Origin: Blastomonas fulva
GTDB lineage: Bacteria; Pseudomonadota; Alphaproteobacteria; Sphingomonadales; Sphingomonadaceae
DNA length: 64,000 bases
Reading direction: 5' to 3'
NCBI RefSeq assembly: GCF_003431825.1
Contig: NZ_CP020083.1
Coordinates: 1,650,501-1,714,500 of the forward strand
Part shown: in pieces, positions 44,479-52,102 of the stretch
Position numbering within the stretch: position 1 is the first letter of the stretch
Layout of the letters: each line of letters begins with the position of its first letter
Translations under genes and position numbers: made by a program
Notes under the pieces: generated by a model
What the model saw: only the letters and a program-made list of their open reading frames with translations
The model's database searches: none
What the model was told of the DNA's origin: nothing

Positions 44479-44955
44479 ATGATGCGAATATTGCTGGTCG
44501 CCGGAGCAGCAGCTGGACTGGGTATTGTGCCAGCAGCCGCTGCGCCTGCCGAGCCGTCCGACCAGGCCATGTTGCGCCTTGCCGATGCACAATCCATCGC
44601 AACCCGCGCGCTGCAGGCTGCAACCGAAAAGCAGATGAATGTGGCGATTGTGATCGTGAACCGCGAGGGCCGGGTCATTTTGGCTCAACGCATGGACGAT
44701 GCCTCGTTCATGAACATGGCGCTGGCCGAAGCCAAAGCAGCGACTGCTGCCGCTGCCGGCGTGCAGACGTCGTTGCTGGAGGATGCCGTGAACCAGGGCA
44801 AGCCCTCTTTGCTGTCCGTGCCCGGATCTGCGATGATCGGTGGCGGTGTGCCCATCGTGCGGGCCGACAGGATTGTGGGCGGAATCGGGGTCAGCGGCGG
44901 ATCGCCGAAGGATGATGAAAGCATCGCAACGGAAAGCCTCGGCCCACAAGGATAA
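44479..44955 (+). CDS. exported GlcG/HbpS-like heme-binding family protein
   Basis: A 158-residue protein with a signal peptide (MMRILLVAGAAAGLGIVPAA, cut after AAA) and one GlcG/HbpS domain: LADAQSIATRALQAATEKQM, VAIVIVNREGRVILAQRMDD and GGVPIVRADRIVGGIGVSGG. The family binds heme or small acids and often sits beside oxidases and dehydrogenases. Its periplasmic location agrees with the PQQ dehydrogenase of the same region. It probably shares a transcript with the SDR. Confidence 0.85.
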   Translation: MMRILLVAGAAAGLGIVPAAAAPAEPSDQAMLRLADAQSIATRALQAATEKQMNVAIVIVNREGRVILAQRMDDASFMNMALAEAKAATAAAAGVQTSLLEDAVNQGKPSLLSVPGSAMIGGGVPIVRADRIVGGIGVSGGSPKDDESIATESLGPQG

Positions 44956-45127
44956 GGCCGGATCTGGCAAGCAGTGTTCCCCGCGGCAAGGTCCGCTGGC
45001 GCATGGACGCGGGCGCCAGGATATGATCGGTTGCTGGCTTGGAAACGCCTGGTCCGATACCCGGCCCACATTCCTCTTCGATCAGGCGGGGCGAAGGTGA
45101 CAGCCCCATTAGGCAGCTAAGAACCCA

Positions 45128-45172
45128 GCGTTAGATTATCTGGCGTCGAGCCCCAAAATTAGTGGTTTGCGC
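45128..45172 (+). promoter_or_regulatory. 45-bp regulon element, copy 2 (before dipeptidase 1)
   Basis: It starts GCGTTAGATTATCTGGCG and ends AAATTAGTGGTTTGCGC. Bases 6-18 (AGATTATCTGGCG) are identical to the copy at 55806. The second core is CCAAAATTAGTGG. It aligns without gaps to the copy at 51877 at 30 of 45 positions. It has the same orientation as the dipeptidase gene. Confidence 0.75.
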
Positions 45173-45358
45173 AGACGGGCACATTTCCGACACAACCCTC
45201 AGCAGAGGGGAAATGTCCTCTCCTGCGCCAACGACAGGGGGTTTGCGGTCAGTCCTGGCGACGTCGGTATGCCCGTGAGCAAACTCCGCTCGATGCAAGG
45301 CTTGGCGGTTGGTGGGGGTGACGGACCTTCTGCTCCATCACATGGCGCCAACCACTTG

Positions 45359-45385
45359 ATGTCGGGTCCGATCCGGACCCGACAT
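45359..45385. repeat. perfect 12-bp inverted repeat in the dipeptidase leader
   Basis: ATGTCGGGTCCG and CGGACCCGACAT are exact reverse complements around ATC. No T-run follows, so it is not a standard terminator. It lies 110 bp before the dipeptidase start. Confidence 0.7.
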
Positions 45386-45495
45386 TCGCCGATCGCAACA
45401 GGAACGCCACCATCCTGCCGGTGACCGCAAGCGAACACCGACGCGCTATCTGCGGTGCGCTGGGCTTGGTTTTCTGTAAGGAGAAGGACGAGGTT

Positions 45496-46626
45496 ATGCT
45501 CAACAGAAGAGAGATCATTCAGGGGACCAGCGCAACCGCAGTCTTGGCCTGGGCGCTTCCCGCGTTGGGAAAAGCGGGTGACGTCCCGGCGCTCCTCAAG
45601 GATGCGGAAGCGCTTTACAGGGAATCGGTCGTCATCGACATGCTGTGCGACGAGTATCGGGACGCCAGCGGGCTCGAGCAGATCAAGCAGGCGGGCCTGA
45701 CAGTCATGAGCACTACCCTGGGTGTACGCCGACCCGAAAAGCCTCGCGGTAGCTATATGAGCAATGGCTTCGAGCTCGACAGCGCAGTCGAGGATTGCGT
45801 CGAGTGCAACAAGTTCATCAAGGATAACAGCACCCTGCTAGCACCGGCGAGATCTGCGGCAGACATTTTGCGCGCAAAGCAGGAAGGGAAGACAGCAGTC
45901 ATGCTCAATTTCCAGAACTGCCCGATCGAAGGCGAGCTGGACAATATCGACATGTTCCACAGCCTCGGCATCCGCGCGATGCAGGTCACATACAACGAGC
46001 GCAACCTTCTCGGCGACGGCGCGACCGAACGAACAAATGCCGGACTTAGCGATTTCGGTATCGCCGCCGTGCAACGGATGAACGAAGTCGGCATCCTCGT
46101 GGATTCATCGCACTCTGGACCTCAGACCACGATGGATACGATCACCTTTTCCAAGCGCACGCCAATCATCTCGCACGCAAACTGCGCCGCACTGAATGAG
46201 CATCCGCGCAACAAGTCCGATGAGATTATCAAGGCGCTTGCCAAGAAGGGCGGGGTCATGGGCCTGACAACGGTCAACACCATGGTGAAGCGCGATTTCC
46301 CAGTGACGATGGAGGACTGGCTGAATCATGTCGACCACGTCGTAAGGCTTGTCGGCGTGGATCATGTCGGCTTTGGCACCGACACGCTGGTGCGCGGCTG
46401 GCCGACCGACCCCAAGCTCAAGGACGAGTTCCTTAAGGCGTATGGCGAACCACATTTCAAGGCGAGCTATCGTTTCCGCTATCCCTTCGGGACCGAGGGA
46501 ATGAACGATGCCCACAAATGGAAATATGCAACTGCGGGGCTGATGAAGCGGGGATATAAGGACACAGATATCGTCAAGATTCTCGGCGGCAACTGGATGC
46601 GGGTGATTGGAGACGTCATCGGCTGA
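45496..46626 (+). CDS. Tat-exported M19 (renal dipeptidase) family protein, metal site altered
   Basis: A 376-residue protein with a twin-arginine signal (NRREIIQGTSATAVLAWALP), so it is exported folded. The M19 barrel is recognisable: LGIRAMQVTYNERNLLGDG, the two metal His in VDSSHSG and ISHANCAAL, and Asp in VGFGTDTLV. The first metal motif, normally HxD after an Asp, reads D48-M-L-C-D52, so the His is lost, and the bridging Glu is Gln140 (LNFQN). M19 enzymes cleave dipeptides, including ones with a C-terminal D-residue; this one may use one metal, bind without cleaving, or act on another bond. A GGAG-containing ribosome site precedes the ATG at 45496. Confidence 0.88.
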   Translation: MLNRREIIQGTSATAVLAWALPALGKAGDVPALLKDAEALYRESVVIDMLCDEYRDASGLEQIKQAGLTVMSTTLGVRRPEKPRGSYMSNGFELDSAVEDCVECNKFIKDNSTLLAPARSAADILRAKQEGKTAVMLNFQNCPIEGELDNIDMFHSLGIRAMQVTYNERNLLGDGATERTNAGLSDFGIAAVQRMNEVGILVDSSHSGPQTTMDTITFSKRTPIISHANCAALNEHPRNKSDEIIKALAKKGGVMGLTTVNTMVKRDFPVTMEDWLNHVDHVVRLVGVDHVGFGTDTLVRGWPTDPKLKDEFLKAYGEPHFKASYRFRYPFGTEGMNDAHKWKYATAGLMKRGYKDTDIVKILGGNWMRVIGDVIG

Positions 46627-47002
46627 GGCAAGTGCGCTGGCTGGTCCTGCCGCTTGCGACAAATGCCTGAGGTCGGACCGCCACCAAGGCTGATCAACTT
46701 CCCACGCGGAGCGAGGGGAGCCGACGGTAGCATCTTGGGCACGCACGATGGCGCCCGGCCTGCCATGCAGCTTGCCGGCGTAACGCAGCAACAGCTCTCG
46801 GCCGATCCATCAGCGGTTTCTTGCGCCTGGTATTTCTAGATTGGCGCGGGGCACATAGAGCAGCGCGATCTCGATATCCCGACAGGCTAATGACCTTGCT
46901 GCCAACCGATATTTCCCTATAAAATCAATTCGCATCTCGGGGGATGCCGAGACGCGCAGGCTGTTGCAATTCAGCCAAATGTTGGCCGAGGGACAAGGTC
47001 TA
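46627..47002. other. 376-bp gap between dipeptidase 1 and the LysR gene
   Basis: No gene with coding character. The last 30 bp contain a perfect palindrome (46974-46986). An AT-rich stretch with CCCTATAAAATCAATT near 46915-46930 may be the LysR promoter. No copy of the 45-bp element was recognised here. Confidence 0.45.
46974..46986. promoter_or_regulatory. palindrome just before the LysR start
   Basis: GCCAAATGTTGGC is a perfect inverted repeat (GCCAA/TTGGC around ATG), ending 16 bases before the ATG at 47003. Its place suggests an autoregulatory site, but it could also be chance. Confidence 0.35.
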
Positions 47003-47962
47003 ATGCTCAGGGAAACACCCAATCTGGACTGGCTGCGCGTGTTCGCCGAAACGGCGGCAACCGAGAGCTTCGTCCTGGCAGCGGCGAGGCTGAGCGTAAC
47101 GCCTGGCGCGGTCAGCCAGCGGATCAAGGCGCTCGAGGCCTTTCTGCGGGTCGAGCTGTTTCAGCGTTATCCGCAAGGAGTAAAGCTGACAGAGGCGGGA
47201 AGGCGTTATGCCCAGCGTATCTCTCCGGCGCTCGACCTTCTGGTGTCCGCCACCCGAGAAATCGCTTCGACCGGAGGCCCCAAGACGATCCGCATGTCGA
47301 TCCTGCCAGCGCTGGCCCAGCTCTGGCTCGGCCCCAGGATGGATAACTTTTATTCGCTCCATGCGAACATGAATGTCGAGATTTGGGCCGATGCGACTGT
47401 GATCGATATGCGCACATCCAATTTCGACATCGCAATTCGCTATGGCCAGCCGCCCTTTCCCGGTTGCGAGTATCGCGCGTTGCTGTTCGACGAGCTTGTT
47501 CCCGTAGCCAGCCCGAAGCTGATGATGGCAACCGATGCCGACCATCTGGGCCTCCCGATTGGAGCGCCCCTGATGCTGGATATTTATTGGGAGCATGATT
47601 TTACCGATTGGCTCAATCGGACCAGCCAGATCCGACCCGAAAAGCTGAGCACGCAGACCTTTTCTTTGTATTCCATGACGGTCGATGCGGCCGTCCAGGG
47701 AAGCGGTTTCATGATCGGCCACACCGCACTGATTGGCGGGCTGCTGGAAGAGGGCAAGCTGCAACAGCTTTCCCAACTGCGTGTTCCTTCCAACAATCAG
47801 TTCTATCTGCTGACGAAATCAGGCGCGCCGTTGTCCGAGGCGGCCGAAACCTTCGTCACCTGGGTAGTGGAGCAGGCCAGAGCTGGGGAGGCCCAGCCAT
47901 CGCCGGGCGTTGCAGGTCTGGAGAGTGATGGGGCTGCTGATGTCGCCGAAGCCGGGAACTGA
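47003..47962 (+). CDS. LysR family regulator, GcvA-like
   Basis: A 319-residue LysR-type regulator. Residues 5-64 form the winged HTH (NLDWLRVFAETAATESFVLA, then LSVTPGAVSQRIKALEAFL, and TEAGRRYAQRI), and the rest is the periplasmic-binding-like effector domain (RMSILPALAQLWLGPRM, then FDIAIRYGQPPFPG). The IAIRYG segment is typical of the GcvA branch. It is the only regulator in the accessory region, in its centre, and thus the best candidate to bind the six 45-bp elements, whose two cores are spaced like a LysR recognition/activation pair. The start is placed at 47003; an in-frame ATG at 46964 would extend it across the palindrome. Confidence 0.9.
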   Translation: MLRETPNLDWLRVFAETAATESFVLAAARLSVTPGAVSQRIKALEAFLRVELFQRYPQGVKLTEAGRRYAQRISPALDLLVSATREIASTGGPKTIRMSILPALAQLWLGPRMDNFYSLHANMNVEIWADATVIDMRTSNFDIAIRYGQPPFPGCEYRALLFDELVPVASPKLMMATDADHLGLPIGAPLMLDIYWEHDFTDWLNRTSQIRPEKLSTQTFSLYSMTVDAAVQGSGFMIGHTALIGGLLEEGKLQQLSQLRVPSNNQFYLLTKSGAPLSEAAETFVTWVVEQARAGEAQPSPGVAGLESDGAADVAEAGN

Positions 47963-48044
47963 CAGTCCTGGCCGTCCAGCCGCCGGATCGCAATCCCGGC
48001 AGTACCGCCGCAATGGGCTGGTCCCGGCGGGTTCGTGAAGCCTT

Positions 48045-49169
48045 TCAGACCGCGATCTGGCCGAGCGATTGCAGCGCTGGCACATAAGGCCGGTTCAGCG
48101 CCCGTGCTACGGCAAGGTTGGTGACCTGCCCTGCGTGAATGTTCAGGCCCTCGAGCAAATGAGGATCGTGGCTGAGCGCTTCGAGACCCCTGGCGGCCAG
48201 TGCGAGTCCGAAAGGCAGTGTCGCATTGTTCAGCGCTTCGCTCGAGGTCATCGGGACGGCACCGGGCATGTTGGCAACGCAGTAATGAATGATGCCATCG
48301 ACTTCGTAGGTTGGATTTTCATACGTCGTCGGCCTTGAGGTTTCAAAGCACCCGCCCTGATCTATGGCGACGTCTATCAGCACGGCCCCTGGCTTCATTT
48401 TGCTGAGACTTGCGCGGCTGACCAGTCTGGGCGCACTGGCCCCCGGCACCAGCACAGCACCGACCGTGGCATCTGCCTCGGCAAGTTCTTCCTCTATGTT
48501 GCCAATCGTCGACATCCGTGTCCGGACCCGCCCGCTGAAGAGTTCGTCCAGCTGGCGCAGCCGTGCAACCGAGCGATCGATGATCGTAACCTCTGCGCCC
48601 AGCCCGACTGCCATGCGCGCTGCATGGGTTCCCACGACGCCACCGCCAATGATCATCACGCGGGCCGCCTTTACGCCTGGCACGCCGCCGAGCAGCAGGC
48701 CGCGGCCGCCGGAATGCCGCCGAAGCGCTGAGCCTGCAGCCTCGATCGAGAGGCGGCCAGCGACCTCACTCATGGGTGCCAGCAAGGGCAGGGCACCGGA
48801 GCGATCCGTGACTGTCTCATAGGCGATTGCCGTGCAGCCCGAATCGAGCAAACCCTTGGCCTGTGCGGGATCGGGAGCAAGATGCAGATAGGTGAAGAGA
48901 ATCTGGCCTGCGCGCAGCTGAACCCACTCAGACGGCTGCGGCTCCTTGACCTTGACGATCATCTGAGCCCTCTGGAACACTTCGCCTGCGCTGGCGACGA
49001 TCGTCGCGCCCACTGCCGCGTAGGCATCGTCCCCAGCCCCGATGCCGGCACCGGCACCGGTCTCCACCACCAGCTGATGACCGTTGGCGACATACTCGCG
49101 AGCGGACCCGGGCGTCAGTCCTACGCGATACTCATTCGCCTTGATCTCACGGGGTACGCCAACCAGCAT
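48045..49169 (-). CDS. ald: alanine dehydrogenase
   Basis: A 374-residue NAD enzyme starting MLVGVPREIKANEYRVGLTP, the usual N-terminus with the substrate Arg. The substrate Lys is in VKVKEPQPSEW, the catalytic His in TYLHLAPDP, NAD is bound by IIGGGVVGTHAARMA, and the catalytic Asp is in IDVAIDQGGC. All known active-site residues are present. It deaminates L-alanine to pyruvate and ammonia, or the reverse. It is third in line after the PhyH dioxygenase and the SHMT-like enzyme on the same strand, which suggests that alanine is the product of the preceding step. Confidence 0.96.
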   Translation of the reverse strand: MLVGVPREIKANEYRVGLTPGSAREYVANGHQLVVETGAGAGIGAGDDAYAAVGATIVASAGEVFQRAQMIVKVKEPQPSEWVQLRAGQILFTYLHLAPDPAQAKGLLDSGCTAIAYETVTDRSGALPLLAPMSEVAGRLSIEAAGSALRRHSGGRGLLLGGVPGVKAARVMIIGGGVVGTHAARMAVGLGAEVTIIDRSVARLRQLDELFSGRVRTRMSTIGNIEEELAEADATVGAVLVPGASAPRLVSRASLSKMKPGAVLIDVAIDQGGCFETSRPTTYENPTYEVDGIIHYCVANMPGAVPMTSSEALNNATLPFGLALAARGLEALSHDPHLLEGLNIHAGQVTNLAVARALNRPYVPALQSLGQIAV

Positions 49170-49331
49170 GTTGCTTCCTTCCTTGTGTGCATCCGCAGAT
49201 GGCGCCGAATGTCATGGGCGCACCGAGCCTGGCTCGTGCGGTTCTCGCGTCGTGATCATCCGGGTTTGAAAACGCGCGCTGCCTGGCCACGACGCGACGC
49301 AGACATGGGGCAGCGCGGACGATCGCGCCTT

Positions 49332-50654
49332 TCAATGACGCATGAAATGCAAGGTCTGGAACCCTTGCCTGAACAGGCTTGTCCGCTCGGCCACCGAGGA
49401 CGGGTCGCTGCAGGTGAGAGCCTCCGTCACGATATCCGCGAGTTCGGGCATGTCGGCTTCCGTCATGCCCCATCGGACGATTTCGGGCGTTCCGAACCGC
49501 AAGCCGTTGAAATCGCCTGCAACGGGCGCTATCGGCAAACCGATTCCGGACGCAAGCACATTCGCCAGACGCAGGCGCTGGGCTGCCTTATGGCCGCCCC
49601 CGAAACGTTCGGCGCACACAGCCAGCTGGTGCGAGTCCGTAAAGTTGCGCGCGCCCCCGAACACCGGAATGCCCTTGGCGTCGAGTTCCTTGGCGAGTTT
49701 CCGCGCGGTCGCCCGCATCTGCCTGGCATAGCCCGGACCAAACTCTTTCCAGTCGAGCAGCGACAGGGCCAGCGAGGCAGTCTTCGCCACATCGAAATTG
49801 GCCGTCAGGCCAGGATACGCGATCCGATCGATCCGAGCGGCCAGCTCGGCATCGTTGGTCATCAGCAGACCGGATGGCGGGCCCCCCAGGCTCTTGTAAG
49901 TGCTGCAGCCCATCAAATGGGCGCCCTCCTCGAGCGGCTGCTGCCATTCGCCACCTGCGATGATCCCGCACAAATGCGCCGCGTCGAACAGCACATAAGC
50001 CCCGACCTCGTCTGCAATCGCCCGAATTTCACGTACGGGGTGCTTCCACAGATTCAGGCTGCCACCGATGGTGATGAGCTTGGGCCGGATTTCCCGGGCG
50101 AGACTGGCAAGGCCATCGACATCGATCGTATAGGCATCTGCATCGATCGGCGCGGAATGAACCTGAAGCCCGTAGAGGCCGGCTGCTCCTGCGATGTGGT
50201 GGGTGACATGGCCGCCGATGGTATCGGGCGGCACAATGATCTTGTCGCCCGGTCTGCACGTGGCCATGAACGCGTAGAGGTTCGCCATCGCGCCCGAAGC
50301 GAGCCGGAATTCGGCATAGCGTGCGCCGAACACTTCGGCCGCCAGTTCGGCTGCGATAATCTCTATCTGCTCGATGGCCTCAAGGCCCATTTCGTATTTG
50401 GCACCCGGATAGCCGAGCGACGGGCGACTCCCAAGACCGCTGGACAGGACCTGCTCCGCCCGGGGGTTCATGACGTTCGTTGCGGGATTGAGGTTTATGC
50501 AGCTGACATCATGGATCTGCCTGTTTTCGGCGATCAGTTCGAACAGCCGTCCATCGATCGTGTCCGCCGTGCTTTCAAACACCTTGGACGCGACCTTCTG
50601 CACCAAGTCTTCGCTGGCGGCCCCGACCCAGGACCGTCTCACCAACATAGCCAT
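49332..50654 (-). CDS. SHMT-like PLP enzyme (probable folate-independent aldolase)
   Basis: A 440-residue fold-I PLP enzyme related to serine hydroxymethyltransferase. The PLP lysine is Lys254 in CSTYKSLGGPPSG, the Asp/His pair is in FDAAHLCG (224-227), and the carboxylate Arg is in LRFGTPEI. The SHMT motif with its proton-handling Glu (ASEN) reads NPATN here, and the RYYGG Tyr pair reads KYEMG. These changes remove residues needed for folate-linked transfer. That points to an aldolase acting on a beta-hydroxy amino acid, such as an alpha-methylserine-type substrate, which would yield alanine for the next gene. The aldolase role is inference. Confidence 0.85.
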   Translation of the reverse strand: MAMLVRRSWVGAASEDLVQKVASKVFESTADTIDGRLFELIAENRQIHDVSCINLNPATNVMNPRAEQVLSSGLGSRPSLGYPGAKYEMGLEAIEQIEIIAAELAAEVFGARYAEFRLASGAMANLYAFMATCRPGDKIIVPPDTIGGHVTHHIAGAAGLYGLQVHSAPIDADAYTIDVDGLASLAREIRPKLITIGGSLNLWKHPVREIRAIADEVGAYVLFDAAHLCGIIAGGEWQQPLEEGAHLMGCSTYKSLGGPPSGLLMTNDAELAARIDRIAYPGLTANFDVAKTASLALSLLDWKEFGPGYARQMRATARKLAKELDAKGIPVFGGARNFTDSHQLAVCAERFGGGHKAAQRLRLANVLASGIGLPIAPVAGDFNGLRFGTPEIVRWGMTEADMPELADIVTEALTCSDPSSVAERTSLFRQGFQTLHFMRH

Positions 50655-50735
50655 ATCTTCTCTCTTTCGTGCGAATTGTCCACTCTGACACCGTCAGGCG
50701 GCGTTGACCGACGCATGCTGTGGGAGGGGGGCGCC

Positions 50736-51518
50736 TCAATCAGTCGGTGCGAGCAGACAGTCGTCCGCAAGCGGCTCGACAGCGGACAGGTCGCGGTGAT
50801 GACGGAAGTCTTCCCGGTTGGTCTTGGTGTAGGCATTGCTCAGCGGGTTGAGGATCAGCGAGAATATGCTGCGGTTGGACGGCGAGATATTGGCGGGCGA
50901 ACCGTGGACGAGGCAGTCGCCGAAGATCAGAGCTGTTCCCGCTTCGCCCGTGGCCGAAACCAGCGAGCAGGATTTGGAGATTTCCCGGACCTTGTCTTCC
51001 TCGACGACCCACAGCGGGTAGCTCGTGGAGACCGTGTCGTGCCGGGTGGCGACGCTGCCGAATTTCTGCGACCCCTTGAAAAAATAGAGCGGGCCGTTGA
51101 ATTCGGTCACGTCATCCAGAAAGATGTGCAGGTTCAAGGCGAGAGGTTCCGGACAGCCATCATCTTCATGATGGGTCGAAAAATCCTGGTGCCACTGCCA
51201 GAGCTCGCCGTCGAACGCGGCCTTCACGTTGATTTTGACCTGCTGAACGTACAGGTCCTTTCCGGCAATCTGCTGTGCCGGCGAGACCAGGCGGGGGTGC
51301 CGGACAAGCCGCGCGAAGGTTTCATCGCGCAGATGCAGGCCCATTGCAGTCCGCACTACACCGCTTTTCTTCTCCCGGATGTTCCCCGGATGATCTTCAT
51401 CGAATACCCGGTCCATCGCACTGCGAATCTCGGCAACCTCTTCGGCCGAGAACAGATTGGGGATCACGAGAAATCCGTTATTGTTGAACTCCTCAAGTTG
51501 CTCCTGCGAAAGATACAT
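50736..51518 (-). CDS. PhyH-type Fe(II)/2-oxoglutarate dioxygenase, possible amino-acid hydroxylase
   Basis: A 260-residue oxygenase starting MYLSQEQLEEFNNNGFLVIP after a perfect AAGGAG site. The facial triad is H110-x-D112 (WQWHQDFSTHH) with the distal His in LVHGSPANISPSNRS, whose Arg would hold 2-oxoglutarate. The QVKINVKAAFDGELWQWHQD stretch resembles ectoine and proline hydroxylases of the PhyH group, which act on free amino acids. It is the first of three genes on this strand (then SHMT-like, alanine dehydrogenase) and has its own 45-bp element 103 bp upstream. A hydroxylation that prepares an amino acid for aldol cleavage fits the order. Confidence 0.88.
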   Translation of the reverse strand: MYLSQEQLEEFNNNGFLVIPNLFSAEEVAEIRSAMDRVFDEDHPGNIREKKSGVVRTAMGLHLRDETFARLVRHPRLVSPAQQIAGKDLYVQQVKINVKAAFDGELWQWHQDFSTHHEDDGCPEPLALNLHIFLDDVTEFNGPLYFFKGSQKFGSVATRHDTVSTSYPLWVVEEDKVREISKSCSLVSATGEAGTALIFGDCLVHGSPANISPSNRSIFSLILNPLSNAYTKTNREDFRHHRDLSAVEPLADDCLLAPTD

Positions 51519-51621
51519 GTCCTGCTCCTTTATAGGCACGTTCTGTTTCACTGACCGGTGCGCCAGAGGGTAATCCAGCCTGCGGTTAATTCTCATCGCA
51601 CTTCGGCGTATCGGCGCATGT

Positions 51622-51666
51622 CATCAAGCCAGTAATACTGGTCCCTAGGATTAGACTTTATGATGC
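51622..51666 (-). promoter_or_regulatory. 45-bp regulon element, copy 3 (before PhyH, minus strand)
   Basis: Read on the minus strand it starts GCATCATAAAGTCTAAT and contains CCAGTATTACTGG, a perfect palindrome, at the place of the second core. It matches the copy at 55806 in CCAG, ATTACTG and CTT. It is the most diverged copy at its left end. Its orientation matches the PhyH gene, 103 bp downstream. Confidence 0.6.
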
Positions 51667-51876
51667 TTCGATCGCGGCAGGAACTGAGGCCGCTGCGTTC
51701 ACCATATCGGAGGGAAAGGCAGCGCCGGGCTTTGGCTCGCCGAACAGGACGGTTGGCACATGCCGATAGCCCAATAGCATGCGCATGATGCCATGCGCAC
51801 AATGGCTGGGCTGAAGGACGGACTGGAGCGCCGCTGGCGTCGCCTTCAACAGGTTGAACCTGCGGCAACTGACCCA

Positions 51877-51921
51877 GCGAGAGATTTTCTGAGGCTTTGA
51901 GCCAAGTTTAATGGTTTGCGG
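51877..51921 (+). promoter_or_regulatory. 45-bp regulon element, copy 4 (before DUF885)
   Basis: GCGAGAGATTTTCTGAGG at the left and TTTAATGGTTTGCGG at the right, with GAGCCAAG between. The cores are AGATTTTCT and CCAAGTTTAATGG. It is the best match to copy 1 (35 of 45). The DUF885 start is 181 bp downstream. Confidence 0.75.
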
Positions 51922-52102
51922 GTTGCCGGGGCTTCGACTTTGATTGACCCACGAAATGTCCCCTTGAACGGCAGGCCAGCTCGTGCCGCCTCAGGCTGCA
52001 GGATGTTTCGGAAGGTTACCATAAGGGGCGGCGGCTTGCCGGGCTTTGGCCTGAATGCGTCAATGGAGCCTGCCCGCGAACGAACTGTGCAAAGGAATGA
52101 GG

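Larger units (their letters stand above)
44956..45495. other. 540-bp gap before the first dipeptidase, with regulatory structure
   Basis: No gene was found. It holds one 45-bp element (45128-45172). Between it and the start codon at 45496 is a 323-base leader region with a perfect 12-bp hairpin (45359-45385) and a 9-bp pair TTGCGGTCA (45243-45251) / TGACCGCAA (45422-45430) that encloses it. A structured leader RNA or a small mobile palindrome are both possible. Confidence 0.5.
51519..52102. other. 584-bp divergent control region between PhyH and DUF885 genes
   Basis: No convincing gene; short minus-strand frames of 60-90 codons overlap each other and lack ribosome sites. Two 45-bp elements are present, one for each direction (51622-51666 minus, 51877-51921 plus), each 100-180 bp from its gene. 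Confidence 0.6.

Noticed and set aside
48882..51554. An 890-codon plus-strand frame opposite the SHMT-like and PhyH genes
   Set aside because: It spans two real minus-strand genes and their gap, and has no signal, domain or ribosome site.
51593..51868. Short minus-strand frames between PhyH and DUF885, one with a vaguely GST-like segment
   Set aside because: The similarity is too weak, the frames overlap one another, and a regulatory element covers part of them.
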